NCBI RefSeq assembly: GCF_043555935.1
Contig: NZ_JBIGIB010000005.1
Location: 62,001 to 126,000 of the forward strand
DNA length: 64,000 nucleotides
Reading direction: 5' to 3'
DNA from: Pelomonas baiyunensis
GTDB taxonomy: Bacteria > Pseudomonadota > Gammaproteobacteria > Burkholderiales > Burkholderiaceae_C
Positions 26,901-36,625 of this stretch are shown here, in pieces. How positions within the stretch are numbered: position 1 is the first letter of the stretch; every line of letters begins with the position of its first letter. The translations under genes were made by a program, and so were the position numbers. The notes under the pieces are model-generated. The model worked only from the letters and a program-made list of their open reading frames with translations. It was not told where the DNA came from and made no database searches.

Positions 26901-27168
26901 CCAGCGCATCGTCGCGGGCGCTGCCCGGGATGCCAGGGTTCAGCTTATGGATGGCATGGGCAAGCCGACCGCACAGGAGTACCTGGCGGTAGTCACTCCG
27001 CTCGGGCGTGGCGCTATCGGGCGCGATGTCAGCGCCTTGGCGGTGGATGTAGCCCACCTCTGCCAGCCAGCCCAGGGCCTCGCGCTCCAACTGACCCTCA
27101 GTGACCACTAGTTCCACCCCCTCTGTGGCGAACGCTTCCGCTCCTGTCGACAGATGACCACTGCCCAC
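23908..27168 (-). CDS. hsdR: type I restriction enzyme R subunit
   Basis: 1086-residue HsdR, the translocase/nuclease subunit of a type I restriction system. The N-terminal nuclease has Asp161 (RRPDIVLF) and Glu175-x-Lys177 (LIELKNP). The SF2 motor has Walker A TQGSGKS at 321-327 and DEAH at 428-431, and a long helical C-terminal region should contact HsdM. The first in-frame start is GTG at 27168; a GTG 17 codons later is equally likely, because the conserved sequence begins at VTEGQLEREALGWL. It is separated from hsdM and hsdS by mcrB, mcrC and a small gene, an unusual order. Confidence 0.95.
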   Translation of the reverse strand: MGSGHLSTGAEAFATEGVELVVTEGQLEREALGWLAEVGYIHRQGADIAPDSATPERSDYRQVLLCGRLAHAIHKLNPGIPGSARDDALAQVLDLGIPALLSANRAFHKLLVSGVPVQYQKDGETRGDFVRLVDWGDVAANEWWAVNQFTIKGAHHTRRPDIVLFVNGLPLVLIELKNPADTHADIWKAFDQIQTYKAQIPDVFQYNEVLVISDGSEARMGSLSADEERFQQWRTISGADLDPLGLFNELETLVRGALAPAMLLDYLRYFVLFEDDGRLIKKIAGYHQFHAVRAAIAHVVAASRPDSSAALRGKGGVVWHTQGSGKSITMTCFAARVMQEPAMENPTIVVITDRNDLDGQLFGVFSLAQDLLREQPVQATTRQELRTLLSNRPSGGIVFATIQKFMPGEDEDLFPMLSDRRNIVVIADEAHRTQYGFEAKLKEVKVRGGSASSTLTTDGAEPAHTAGDFESPAYKTKYQVGYAQHLRDALPHATFVAFTGTPVSAADRDTRAVFGDYIHVYDMQQAKEDGATVAIYYESRLAKLRLKDEELPTIDDEVDELAEDEEESTQAKLKSRWAALEKVVGAGPRVASVAADLVTHFEARDCAQRGKAMVVAMSRDICVHLYDEIIKLRPAWHDPDPEKGAVKIIMTGSASDKVLLRPHIYSSQVKKRLEKRFKDPTDPLKLVIVRDMWLTGFDAPCVHTMYVDKPMKGHNLMQAIARVNRVFKDKQGGLVVDYIGIGNELKAAMREYTASQGRGRPTVDAHEAYAVLAEKLDVLRAMLHGYDWSGFLTGGHKTLAGAANHVLGLKTEGNRDGKKRFADAALAMSKAFTLCCTLDEAKAVREEVAFLQAVKVILTKRDISQQKKTDEQREQAIRQIISQAVVSDAVVDIFDAVGLDKPNIGLLDDEFLAQVKNLPERNLAVELLERLLEGEIKSKFASNVVQQKKFSELLGNVITRYQNRSIETAQVMEELVEMAKKFREAASRGEALGLTDDEVRFYDALANNESAVRELADETLKKIAHELTENLRKNLSVDWSERESVRASLRLMVKRILRKYKYPPDMQDAAVELVLQQAQALGESWS

Positions 27169-27217
27169 CGGTCACGTCAAACAGGCCTGGCGTCAGGCCT
27201 TGCGCATCCGGGTAGGG

Positions 27218-27613
27218 TTAGACGACCAAGTTGATCAGGTCAAGCGCGCTGCTGCTGCTGACCTGAACGACCGAGCTCATGACGTTAACCGCTGCGCCGT
27301 CGCTGAAGTCATTGCCGTGAAGTGGGTCGATGCTTGAAATGAACATGGTGTTCAGGAAGAGCTCACCCCCACCAATGGCTGCCACCTTCACAAACTGGTC
27401 ACCCAGTGCGTTGATGGATTTGAGCAACTTCTCGACTTGGCTGGCCGGCACGCTAACCTGCTTGAAACCCTCTTCGTTCAACGTCATCAGAACAACCTCT
27501 GCGCCGTCTGCCATGTTGGTGCCGTGTGTAGCGGTGACATACGCAGTGCAGTCCAGGTTCAGCATGACGCGAGCGCCAGCGGTGGTCTTGATATCTGCGA
27601 ACTTCTTAGCCAT
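27218..27613 (-). CDS. small protein of unknown function in restriction operon
   Basis: 131 residues. The ATG at 27613 is preferred over an upstream in-frame start because GAGGGAGAT sits just before it. The sequence alternates hydrophobic and polar residues (VMLNLDCTAYVTATHGTN; FVKVAAIGGGELFLNTMFISSI), suggesting a small beta-rich fold. No family recognised. It lies between mcrC and hsdR, on the same strand, 49 bp before hsdR, so it is probably co-transcribed and may modulate the restriction system. Confidence 0.65.
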   Translation of the reverse strand: MAKKFADIKTTAGARVMLNLDCTAYVTATHGTNMADGAEVVLMTLNEEGFKQVSVPASQVEKLLKSINALGDQFVKVAAIGGGELFLNTMFISSIDPLHGNDFSDGAAVNVMSSVVQVSSSSALDLINLVV

Positions 27614-27763
27614 GTTGGATCTCCCTCGATTGCGAGTGCTTGTTGTGAGCGAATTTGCCAATCGATGATAGCGTTACGCGCTGACGCGAAAAGTGGTCGT
27701 AGCCCTGCCAATCGGGTGTCGTTTTGCACGGTTGCGCCTGCCAAGAACCCCGACGCTCGCGTG

Positions 27764-29065
27764 TTAGGCCACAAGCCGTTCCTCGTGGGTTCGCCGAGCG
27801 AGTCTGAGGCGCTCAATACCGAGCAAACGCTCTTGATCCAGATCGAACGGCAGCACCTCTAGGCTCAAGCCACCACCGAAGTCGAAGGTATCGAGCGGGC
27901 TCTGGAAGGATTCCGTACGCGGGTAGATCAGGGCCATGCGGCCGGCCCCGCCCAAGTACTTCTGCCCGTAGGCAAAGAGTTGGTAGAAGTCCGATTGGCT
28001 GAGTCCGTACTTGTCCGCGCGCTTGCTGGCATCCAGCAGCTTCCACTTGGTGTCCAGCACCCAGCGCTGGCCGCCGTCTGCAATGAGGATGTCGGGCTCC
28101 AGCCTAAAGATCGGCTGCTGCTGGTGCTCGCACAGCGACTCGCTGCGGGCCGGCGTGCGCATATCCAGGCCAACTGCCAGCGATGCGCGCAGCCAGCGCG
28201 CGACGAAGCGCTCGAAGAGCTTCTCCATCGGAAACAGCAGGCTCATGCCTTGGTAGTCGCCAGCCACGGCCAAGGGCATGTGCTGGCTCAGGATCAGCTC
28301 GCACCACGGCTTGATGGCCTGGTAGTGCGCCAACAGGCGATCGTGGCCCCAGGCGCGGAAGTCCTGCTCGACCTGGCGGCTGGCAGGAATCTCTGCCAAC
28401 CGGAAGCTCAGCTCCTGGGCGAGGCGCCAGTGATTGGCGTCCTGAGTGCCTTGTCGCACCCGCTCCAGCGCCAGCTTCAGCAGCCGGTTCTCGGGTCGAT
28501 CGGGTAGGTAAACCTCATGCCGCACATGAAAGCGATGCTCTCGCCCAGGTGGCTGGCGAAGTTGCCTGTTGAGGTTCAGCTGCCCGTGCAGGAACGGCAA
28601 TTCCTCGTCCACCCGCTGATATTCGAACCGCAGACCGCGGCTGACCAGCGTGTCCAGCTCCTGAAGAAAGCGCCCCATCACCCATTCAGACAAGGGCGCG
28701 TCGAACAGCTGCAGTGAGGCCGCGCCCACATCACGCGTGGGTAAATCCAACAGCGCCAGCAGCAGCTTCCGAAGCAGCAAGCGCGCCTCGGCCAAGCTGC
28801 CCCCCTCGGCGTGATGCTTGGGCACGATCTCCAGCACTGTGCCGCATGGCGTTTGAATCACGCCCACGAAGTTGTCCAACTTCAGCCGGCGCCGGCCTTC
28901 CACCTGCAAGAGTCGCGCACCGCCACTTGAGAAGCGCTCGCTCAAGCTGCACAGGTAGTCGAAGGCTGATTCGGTGAGCTGCGCGCAATCCAGCGACGCG
29001 GGCACGGGCTCGGTGCAGAGCCAGGCGTGCTCTCGAACGCTGACGCGGTGCAGCCCAAGTGTCAT
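27764..29065 (-). CDS. mcrC: McrC-like PD-(D/E)XK nuclease subunit
   Basis: 433-residue McrC family protein, the endonuclease partner of the McrB GTPase in modification-dependent restriction. The C-terminal nuclease core reads EPDILIAD followed by VLDTKWK (Asp...Asp-x-Lys), and the mid region DRPENRLLKLALERV is typical of the family. Its ATG overlaps the mcrB stop (ATGA). Which modified base is recognised cannot be read from the sequence. It lies inside an hsd operon between hsdS and hsdR. Confidence 0.88.
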   Translation of the reverse strand: MTLGLHRVSVREHAWLCTEPVPASLDCAQLTESAFDYLCSLSERFSSGGARLLQVEGRRRLKLDNFVGVIQTPCGTVLEIVPKHHAEGGSLAEARLLLRKLLLALLDLPTRDVGAASLQLFDAPLSEWVMGRFLQELDTLVSRGLRFEYQRVDEELPFLHGQLNLNRQLRQPPGREHRFHVRHEVYLPDRPENRLLKLALERVRQGTQDANHWRLAQELSFRLAEIPASRQVEQDFRAWGHDRLLAHYQAIKPWCELILSQHMPLAVAGDYQGMSLLFPMEKLFERFVARWLRASLAVGLDMRTPARSESLCEHQQQPIFRLEPDILIADGGQRWVLDTKWKLLDASKRADKYGLSQSDFYQLFAYGQKYLGGAGRMALIYPRTESFQSPLDTFDFGGGLSLEVLPFDLDQERLLGIERLRLARRTHEERLVA

Positions 29066-31335
29066 GCGGCTGCGTCCTGCGCGTCGCGGTGGTCGATGAC
29101 ACCCAGATAGCTCTGCGCCTGCTTGAAGGCTAACTCGTTGATCGACCAGGTCTGTGCATTGCGCGTCACATTCACATCCAAACCGAAAAGCTCCGCCACG
29201 TCAGCGGCGACGGCACGCACGAAGCGGAAGTCTTCTGCCTTGCGGTGGTCGTTCAACACCCATTGGATGCGCTGCCAGTCGTCGAAGAAGTACTCCTGCA
29301 GCAGCGGCAACACCTGGTTGCGGAAGACCTGCTCAAGGCGTGCCAACGTGCGCTGTTCACGCAAGGGCATGAAATAGGCGTGGCCCAGGCGGTGATCGCG
29401 ATCAAGCAGGGCCTCAATGCGCTGGTTCATCGTGTCGAGCAAACGATCGACCTCAATGCCCTCCACATTGATGCCCTTAAGCTCCCCGGGGCGTGGTGGC
29501 ATCTCGCGGAACTCGAAGCGCCGCCGCAATGCCACATCCAAGCCGGTGAGCGAGCGGTCGGCGGTGTTCATGGTGCCGATCAGGTAGACGTTGCTCGGCA
29601 CGCTGAACGGCATCTTGGAGTACGGGAGCACCACCTCCAGCGCCTCTTCGGCGCCCGCCCGCTTGGAGGGCTCGATCAGCGTGATTAGCTCGCCAAAGAT
29701 GCGCGAGATGTTGCCGCGGTTGATCTCGTCAATGATCAGCACGTAGGGCTGTTTCTCTGCGCCCGGCCCTGCTGGGGCGACATCAGGCAAGGCCCCGACG
29801 GCTCGCAACGCAGGCTCCAACTGCGGCCATTCAATCCGACTGAGCGGGTAGACGGTTTGCAAGGTGAGCTGCTTACCGCCATTGAGGCTGGTGATGTCGA
29901 AGTCCAGCTTCGTGTTCAGCCAGCGCACAGCACGGCGGTGGACGTAGTCGCTGCGCACACCTGTCGGTACCTCGGGCTGGTACTCGTAGGGGCCCGCCAC
30001 CACACCCACGGCCCGCACCGTGGTCTTGCTGCCCAGGCATAGCACCACGTCACCGACCTGTATCTCGTGGGCGAAGTTCTGCAGCGAGGCCCGATCTTTG
30101 GCGCCCAGCGCCATAGACGGGTTCGCGAGATTGGCCAGTTCGAGGTCGCCAATGTCCTTCCAGCCGATGCGTGCCTCGTCGTGCTCGAAGCAGTACTGGC
30201 GCGTGCCGTCCTTGCTGCTGGCTTCAGCGATTGACAACTTCCAGACCGTGGGAGAGGAACCGACGCCGATTCGCTCGTCGGACTCGCGATTTCGGCTCGC
30301 ATCGGCACACAGTTCGCCAAAAACACCGCGCTCGACCGCATAAGTCAGCCCGCCCCCTGCCGCACCCTCTGGCGTGCTGGCCCGGATGCCCTCCACAAAG
30401 TCTTCATAGCTGAAGCTTTGATGGAAGGTCACGAACCGGACGCGACGCTCCTGCACCAGAGTATCGAAGCGCGCCTTCAGTGCTGAACGATCGGCGCGCT
30501 GCTGCGCCAGGTAGGCCGGATCCAGGATGGCCAACGCGGTGTCGATGGTCTCGTAGGTCTTGCCTGTTCCAGGCGGGCCGTACAGGATTTGATTCAAAGC
30601 AGGCATGACGGTCCGTACTGCGTCGAAAGAGGCTTCTGGCGTTTGAGGGCTGAGCGACTCGGTCGTGTCGTCGTCAGGGCCATACGTTTCGCCGGTGAGT
30701 TCATCCACGTAATCGAACAGAGACTGTCCGCTGCGTTGGTCCATCAGGCGCTGGTTGGCCAGCACAGACGCTTCAGCAGATTTCCCTCCGCCCATCGGCA
30801 ATCGCTCTCTGTACCTTGCGTGATACCACTGGCGAACATCCGATTGCTCCTGTGCCGGGAGTAGCACCGGGTGGTCACGATCCTGATAGAGGAAGAACAC
30901 CTTCCACTCGTAGTCCGCGTGAAGTTGTGGAGCTTTCAATACATTGAGATTTCCCCCCTGTGCTGCTTCTGCAATTTCCACGATGCGCAGCCTGGTGGCC
31001 CGAAATGCCGCATCGATGTCAGCACCCAAAGTCCTTCGCCAGCAGTAACCCCGCTCGGCGTCGACCGCGCTGTGCGGACGCTCGCTGAAGCTGTCGATTA
31101 CCTTCGCACGCCATTTCGGATCCGCTGGCAAGGCGCACACACCAACGCGATCGAAGCTTGATCCGCCCTTCGGACGCCAACCCAGCCCATCAGTCTTGAA
31201 CTTCACCCACCCGGTGAAGCCAGCTTGACTGTCTGCCTGTGTGTACTCTTCAAGCGTCAAGTTCCTGAGAGCAGATAGCGGCCAACGTCTAATGAACGAC
31301 GTCCAAAGTTCGTCTCGTTGATCAACTGATCTCAT
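29062..31335 (-). CDS. mcrB: McrB-like AAA+ GTPase with EVE-like insert
   Basis: 757-residue McrB-type motor. The Walker A motif GPPGTGKT is at 253-260; DEINRGNISRIFGELITLIE and IGTMNTADRSLTGLDVALRRRFEF are the family motifs. Between them, about residues 330-470, is an inserted region with QVGDVVLCLGSKTTVRAVGVV, resembling an EVE/YTH-like modified-base binding fold. The first 240 residues form an unrecognised N-terminal domain that probably recognises DNA. Its start codon overlaps the hsdS stop, and its stop overlaps mcrC, so it is translationally locked into the hsd operon. Confidence 0.88.
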   Translation of the reverse strand: MRSVDQRDELWTSFIRRWPLSALRNLTLEEYTQADSQAGFTGWVKFKTDGLGWRPKGGSSFDRVGVCALPADPKWRAKVIDSFSERPHSAVDAERGYCWRRTLGADIDAAFRATRLRIVEIAEAAQGGNLNVLKAPQLHADYEWKVFFLYQDRDHPVLLPAQEQSDVRQWYHARYRERLPMGGGKSAEASVLANQRLMDQRSGQSLFDYVDELTGETYGPDDDTTESLSPQTPEASFDAVRTVMPALNQILYGPPGTGKTYETIDTALAILDPAYLAQQRADRSALKARFDTLVQERRVRFVTFHQSFSYEDFVEGIRASTPEGAAGGGLTYAVERGVFGELCADASRNRESDERIGVGSSPTVWKLSIAEASSKDGTRQYCFEHDEARIGWKDIGDLELANLANPSMALGAKDRASLQNFAHEIQVGDVVLCLGSKTTVRAVGVVAGPYEYQPEVPTGVRSDYVHRRAVRWLNTKLDFDITSLNGGKQLTLQTVYPLSRIEWPQLEPALRAVGALPDVAPAGPGAEKQPYVLIIDEINRGNISRIFGELITLIEPSKRAGAEEALEVVLPYSKMPFSVPSNVYLIGTMNTADRSLTGLDVALRRRFEFREMPPRPGELKGINVEGIEVDRLLDTMNQRIEALLDRDHRLGHAYFMPLREQRTLARLEQVFRNQVLPLLQEYFFDDWQRIQWVLNDHRKAEDFRFVRAVAADVAELFGLDVNVTRNAQTWSINELAFKQAQSYLGVIDHRDAQDAAA

Positions 31336-32655
31336 GCCGACAAGCCTTTTATGGCAACAGACGTCTTGCTCAGGCGGAGTTGGCCAGAGATGAGGCGGGG
31401 CAGGAGGGTGTCGCGGAGGGATGCAAGCGTGCGGACCCTCTCTGAGTTGTCAGCCCGGCTCGCTTCCAGTACCGACACTACATCTTCAAATGCCGCCAGC
31501 AGATTGGAAGGAGGCAAGACCACGGGCACCGAACCCAAGATGCCAGTGTTGAGGTTGGGCATCGTCGCGCCAACAGCATGCTGAACAAGCCAGGCTCGCG
31601 ATTGCGGAGCATCCAACAACATGGACAGGAATGTTGGTGAGGGCCAGCCCTTGCCCGGTCTCACCAGAAGGCAGCCTGTGCCGCAAAGCCAGCCCCGCTC
31701 CGTTTCCGAGATCAAGGCGTGTCGTTCAACGTCACCTCGCCGACTGAACACTATGTCACCTGGCAGGAGCTTGTGCCTCGCCAGGCGTTCGACGTCTGCT
31801 GCCGGCACGCGGGCGATGGAATCCGTTTGAACGCGGCGCAGGCTGATGTCTTTGGGCATGACAACGGGCACGCCATCGGCGACGTAATCGGAGGCATGCA
31901 GCTGGCTGCCAAACGGCCCGGTTTGAATGCTGCCGCCAATTCGGGCGGTGAGCTCGGCAAGCGAACTGGCCTGCCACCCCCTCGGCACCTCCCCCAACGC
32001 CGAGTCCTCGAAGCTGTCGGGGAAGAGGGCGACGGTGGCTTCGTCGATGCCTTCGGGGGCGCGGCCGTCGCGTTTGGCGCGCACGGGGTCGAAGTCTACG
32101 AACCAGGACTTGAACAGCGCCTGGGCAATGGCTTCCAGCGTGGCGTTGGTTTCGCGGAGCAGGGTGATGCGGTCGTCAAGTCATCTAAGAACGTCCACCA
32201 GCGACCGCTGAACCGCGATTGGGGGCAGAGGAACCTCCAACGCCGCAATTGCCTTGCCAGTCAGGTGCTTGATCGTGGTTCCCGTGAAGTGGGGCTCTAG
32301 CCGCCCAGTATTGGCCTGTTGCTGAAACCAGTAGTAGAGGTAATAGGAATCAAACGAACCTGTCGATCGGATTCTGTGCAGCGCTTTCTGCACCTTCATG
32401 CCTGCTGGGCCCGTCCAGATCGCGCACCGCCCCGGTTCACCCCCTTCACACACGACCAAGTCGCCGGGCATCAAGCTATAACGTTCCTCTTCGTGAGACT
32501 CGAATGGCATCTTTGACAAATCGTCGAGATCGAAAATCCCCCATCGAACATTGCTATTGCCAAGATACGGTTGTGGCGTTCCCTTGTTTTTCTTCGCGTC
32601 GAGCATCTTGCCCAGACAGGCGTCAACATGGTCCCCGAGACGCACCATGGGCCAC

Positions 32656-32666
<11 letters not shown>
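31332..32666 (-). pseudogene. hsdS: type I restriction specificity subunit, split by in-frame TGA
   Basis: A 444-codon HsdS reading frame interrupted by a single TGA at 32181-32183. The first part (161 residues from 32666) is target-recognition domain 1 and ends VPLPPIAVQRSLVDVLR. In the same frame after the stop come LDDRITLLRETNATLEAIAQ and FKSWFVDFDPVRAKR, the normal central conserved region, then domain 2 (LGEVPRGWQ) to 31332. The second part could restart at the ATG at 32084 (250 residues). No base is gained or lost. It could be inactive, work as two half-subunits, or be read through. It overlaps hsdM (11 bp) and mcrB (4 bp). Confidence 0.9.
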
Positions 32667-34221
<1,555 letters not shown>

Positions 34222-34237
34222 GTCGCGAGGATTGAAT

Positions 34238-35008
34238 CTAGGCAGCGCCGTTCGAAGTTGGGGCGGTGGCAGTGGGCTCTTTCAGTGCAGCGAGGGCCAC
34301 CGTCCAGTGGCCGCCGGCCTCCTGCCTGACCTGAAGAAGATCGTAGGTCTTGAGCATGTTGAGCAAGCCGGAGTGCCCATGGGTTTGGGGCGAGAAGGCT
34401 GGGTCGGTGCGCCGGAGGTAGGAGCCCAAGCCGCTGACGGTGACGTGGCCGTCAGGGGTGTCTGCGGCCAGCAGCCGCACCGCGTTGACGACCGTCTTGG
34501 GCCGTTGCTTCGGTTTGGCCGGGGCTGGCGCTTTCGCCGCGGTCGCTTCGCTGGGCACGGCTGGGTCAGATGGAGCCCATTCAAAGAACTGGTCGCTGGC
34601 GTTGCGCAGCGCATCGGGCGTCTTGGCTTCGCCCACGATGTGCACCGTGGCGCCGCGCTCGCGCAGCTTGCGGCAGAGGTAGGCGAAATCGGAGTCGCTG
34701 GTGACCAGGCAGAAGGTGTCGGCGCGCTGATCAAACAGGGCCTCAACGGCATCCAGCGCCAGCGCAATGTCAGCCGTGTTCTTGCCGGCGGCGTACTGGT
34801 ACTGCAGGCAAGGAGTGAAGGCCAGGCGCACCATCGCGTCCTGCCACTTGTTGGCCAGGGTGGCGTGGTTGCCATAGCCACGGCGCAGTACCACCCGCCC
34901 AAACTGGGCAACGACGCGCAGCGCGTATTCAAGAATCTCTGGCGTCGTGTTGTCGCAGTCCACCAAAACGGCGACGCGCGAGTCTGTGCCTGAATCGATT
35001 GATGCCAT
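34238..35008 (-). CDS. NYN-domain nuclease with LOTUS-type C terminus
   Basis: 256 residues. The N-terminal NYN (PIN-like) domain has VAVLVDCDNTTPE, the DIALALDAVEAL segment and LVTSDSDFAYLCRKLRERG, giving a complete acidic metal site; such proteins are predicted RNases. A linker rich in Pro/Ala/Lys (about 160-180) leads to an OST-HTH/LOTUS-like domain (VVNAVRLLAADTPDGHVTVSGLGSYLRR), which binds RNA in relatives. It is first in the restriction operon, so it may be an RNA-targeting accessory or simply an adjacent gene. Confidence 0.85.
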   Translation of the reverse strand: MASIDSGTDSRVAVLVDCDNTTPEILEYALRVVAQFGRVVLRRGYGNHATLANKWQDAMVRLAFTPCLQYQYAAGKNTADIALALDAVEALFDQRADTFCLVTSDSDFAYLCRKLRERGATVHIVGEAKTPDALRNASDQFFEWAPSDPAVPSEATAAKAPAPAKPKQRPKTVVNAVRLLAADTPDGHVTVSGLGSYLRRTDPAFSPQTHGHSGLLNMLKTYDLLQVRQEAGGHWTVALAALKEPTATAPTSNGAA

Positions 35009-35193
35009 CGATTTACCTCTCCCTCTTTTGCTCTGATGTTATTGCGTGCACACCGCATCTGTTGCTTGGAGGATGGGGCGGTAATGCCCATGAACGCGGA
35101 GCGGCAGCGCGTGACTGCTCGGCCCGACACCGTCGGCAACCTCGACTAACGGGCCTAAAGTTCAGCGGGTCGTTACAACGCGCAGCCGACGCT

Positions 35194-35466
35194 ATGCACC
35201 GTTGCAAGCCTGGATATCAATCGGTCTTGGTCCGGTCTCACCCATCCAGCGAGTCGAATCATCGTTATCCAGTCGAGATACGTCCCGAGCCTGGCCAATG
35301 TTTCCCCGAGGGGCTCCTGGTTGAGTGCGCCGCCGAGATGCATACGGACTATCCGGTGGGCACGGTGTTTCGGATATGCGCCACGCTCAAGCAGAAGCAG
35401 GGTTGCCGCCCCCACGTGTACACGTCTTACAGGTGGCCCTTCGTTGTAGTCAGCAAGCCTCGTTGA
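35194..35466 (+). CDS. small hypothetical protein
   Basis: About 90 residues from the ATG at 35194. The C-terminal part MHTDYPVGTVFRICATL ... VYTSYRWPFVVVS reads like a compact folded domain, with well-spaced aromatic and hydrophobic residues, and recalls small proteins found on genomic islands; I cannot name the family. The frame is open upstream to 34999, but that part looks non-coding. Start uncertain. Confidence 0.45.
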   Translation: MHRCKPGYQSVLVRSHPSSESNHRYPVEIRPEPGQCFPEGLLVECAAEMHTDYPVGTVFRICATLKQKQGCRPHVYTSYRWPFVVVSKPR

Positions 35467-35531
35467 TCCCTCTTTCCGACCTTCGGCAGTAGTTCAGCAA
35501 CCCCACCACCATGCCCGCACTTACTGCGTAG

Positions 35532-36010
35532 TCCTGCACCGAACTACAGGATTTCGTTTCAGTCGCTGACGTTGACGACGAACGAGAGCTCAGCCGTTTC
35601 CAGGGCTTACTCAAGCCGTCATCGCCGGGGCGCGGTGATGACGACGGAGCTGCCCAGCACTCCGGATTTGGGCATCACACCATGCTCGCTGCGCCAGATG
35701 ACGACAGCGCCGAGTTCATGGCTGAACTGCAGCCTGACCCGACCATGCCGTGCAGCACCGGCGGTGAGGTCCTTTGGCTGGGCTTCAATACGGAATGGGT
35801 CTAGGACCTAGCGCGGCACCTACGCCGCATCTGGTTCATCTAGCTCTATGTGCCCCGCAGGCTGGACTGAGCACCGCCCCTCGACAGCGCGACCAGATCC
35901 ACCGCCTGAGCCGTTTCACCCTCGCACGGCAACCTCAGCGCGCAAACTGTCCGAGCTTGCTGGCGGCAGGGCACCAACTCATCGACAAAGCCCTTGACGA
36001 CGTGCCCTGA
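35532..36010 (+). pseudogene. decayed gene fragment, possible exonuclease-fold protein
   Basis: One frame (35532-35804) reads SVADVDDERELSRFQGLL ... GGEVLWLGFNTEWV and then stops. A second frame (to 36010) continues with QAGLSTAPRQRDQIHRLSRF and LLAAGHQLIDKALDD. The phrase LGFNTEW looks like the first motif (FDTEW) of a DEDD-type exonuclease fold. No start codon and at least one frame change are seen, so it is a remnant. The family assignment is tentative. Confidence 0.4.
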
Positions 36011-36034
36011 TCGGCCCTGACAGGAAGTTCGGCG

Positions 36035-36277
36035 CTAGCTCCGCGTTTGGCCTTGTTTTGCCTTGACGCGCTTCGCAGGGCCAGTTGTAGACCGCCGATC
36101 TTGCTCATCCTCGGTCAGGTCGATGCCGAGGTATGCCTCCAGGGCGAGCCTCAGAACATCCGAGCGGGATGGGATAGCGCCGAGCGCCTCGCGCAGCTCA
36201 ATACGCTTCTCATCGATGGCGCGTTCAAGCCGCTCACTGATGCGGACATTGAGTTGAGTGCGAGTAGGGGCGGTCAT
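36035..36277 (-). CDS. ribbon-helix-helix DNA-binding protein
   Basis: 80 residues with an RHH (Arc/MetJ-type) signature: TRTQLNVRISERLERAIDEKRIEL forms the strand and first helix, and SRSDVLRLALEAYLGI the second helix. The basic tail ends KRVKAKQGQTRS. It is divergent from the excisionase-integrase pair with paired palindromic sites between them, so it is most likely the repressor of the integration module. An antitoxin role is less likely since no toxin gene adjoins. Confidence 0.7.
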   Translation of the reverse strand: MTAPTRTQLNVRISERLERAIDEKRIELREALGAIPSRSDVLRLALEAYLGIDLTEDEQDRRSTTGPAKRVKAKQGQTRS

Positions 36278-36327
36278 CGTGCAGTGATTGTAGTTTTCTA
36301 GATCGCTTCCTTGATACGACGCTTGAC

Positions 36328-36379
36328 GTCTAGCGATATAGCGGTAGACTCTTTATGTCTAGCGATACGCTGGGTAGAC
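36328..36379. promoter_or_regulatory. paired operators between RHH gene and excisionase
   Basis: Two copies of GTCTAGCGATA (36328-36338 and 36357-36367), 29 bp apart. Each copy starts a palindrome GTCTA-N12/13-TAGAC (36328-36349 and 36357-36379). They lie upstream of the divergently oriented RHH gene and just before the excisionase start, the layout of a repressor-controlled promoter. Binding partner is inferred, not shown. Confidence 0.65.
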
Positions 36380-36391
36380 GAAGGGGTCGAC

Positions 36392-36625
36392 GTGACTGAT
36401 GAATATCTGACTACTGATGAGCTCGCCGCGAGGATCAAGTACGACGCAAGAACCATTCGCGAGCGGCTCAAGGACAGCGTCCTGCTGGAGGGCGTGCACT
36501 ACATACGGCCGTTCGGCGGAAGGAAGATCCTCTACATCTGGGCGCAGATCGCTCGCGACATGGGCAAGCCCAGTCAGACGACGGTCGGCATCCCGATGGC
36601 GAATGGTGGGGTGCTCCATGGGTAG
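36392..36625 (+). CDS. excisionase-like helix-turn-helix protein
   Basis: 77 residues from a GTG at 36392. EYLTTDELAARIKYDARTIRERLKD is a MerR/excisionase-type winged helix, followed by HYIRPFGGRKILYIW, the typical beta wing. The frame is open upstream from 36311, but that part runs through the operators. It overlaps the integrase start by 8 bp, as expected for an excisionase-integrase pair that controls element excision. Confidence 0.7.
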   Translation: MTDEYLTTDELAARIKYDARTIRERLKDSVLLEGVHYIRPFGGRKILYIWAQIARDMGKPSQTTVGIPMANGGVLHG

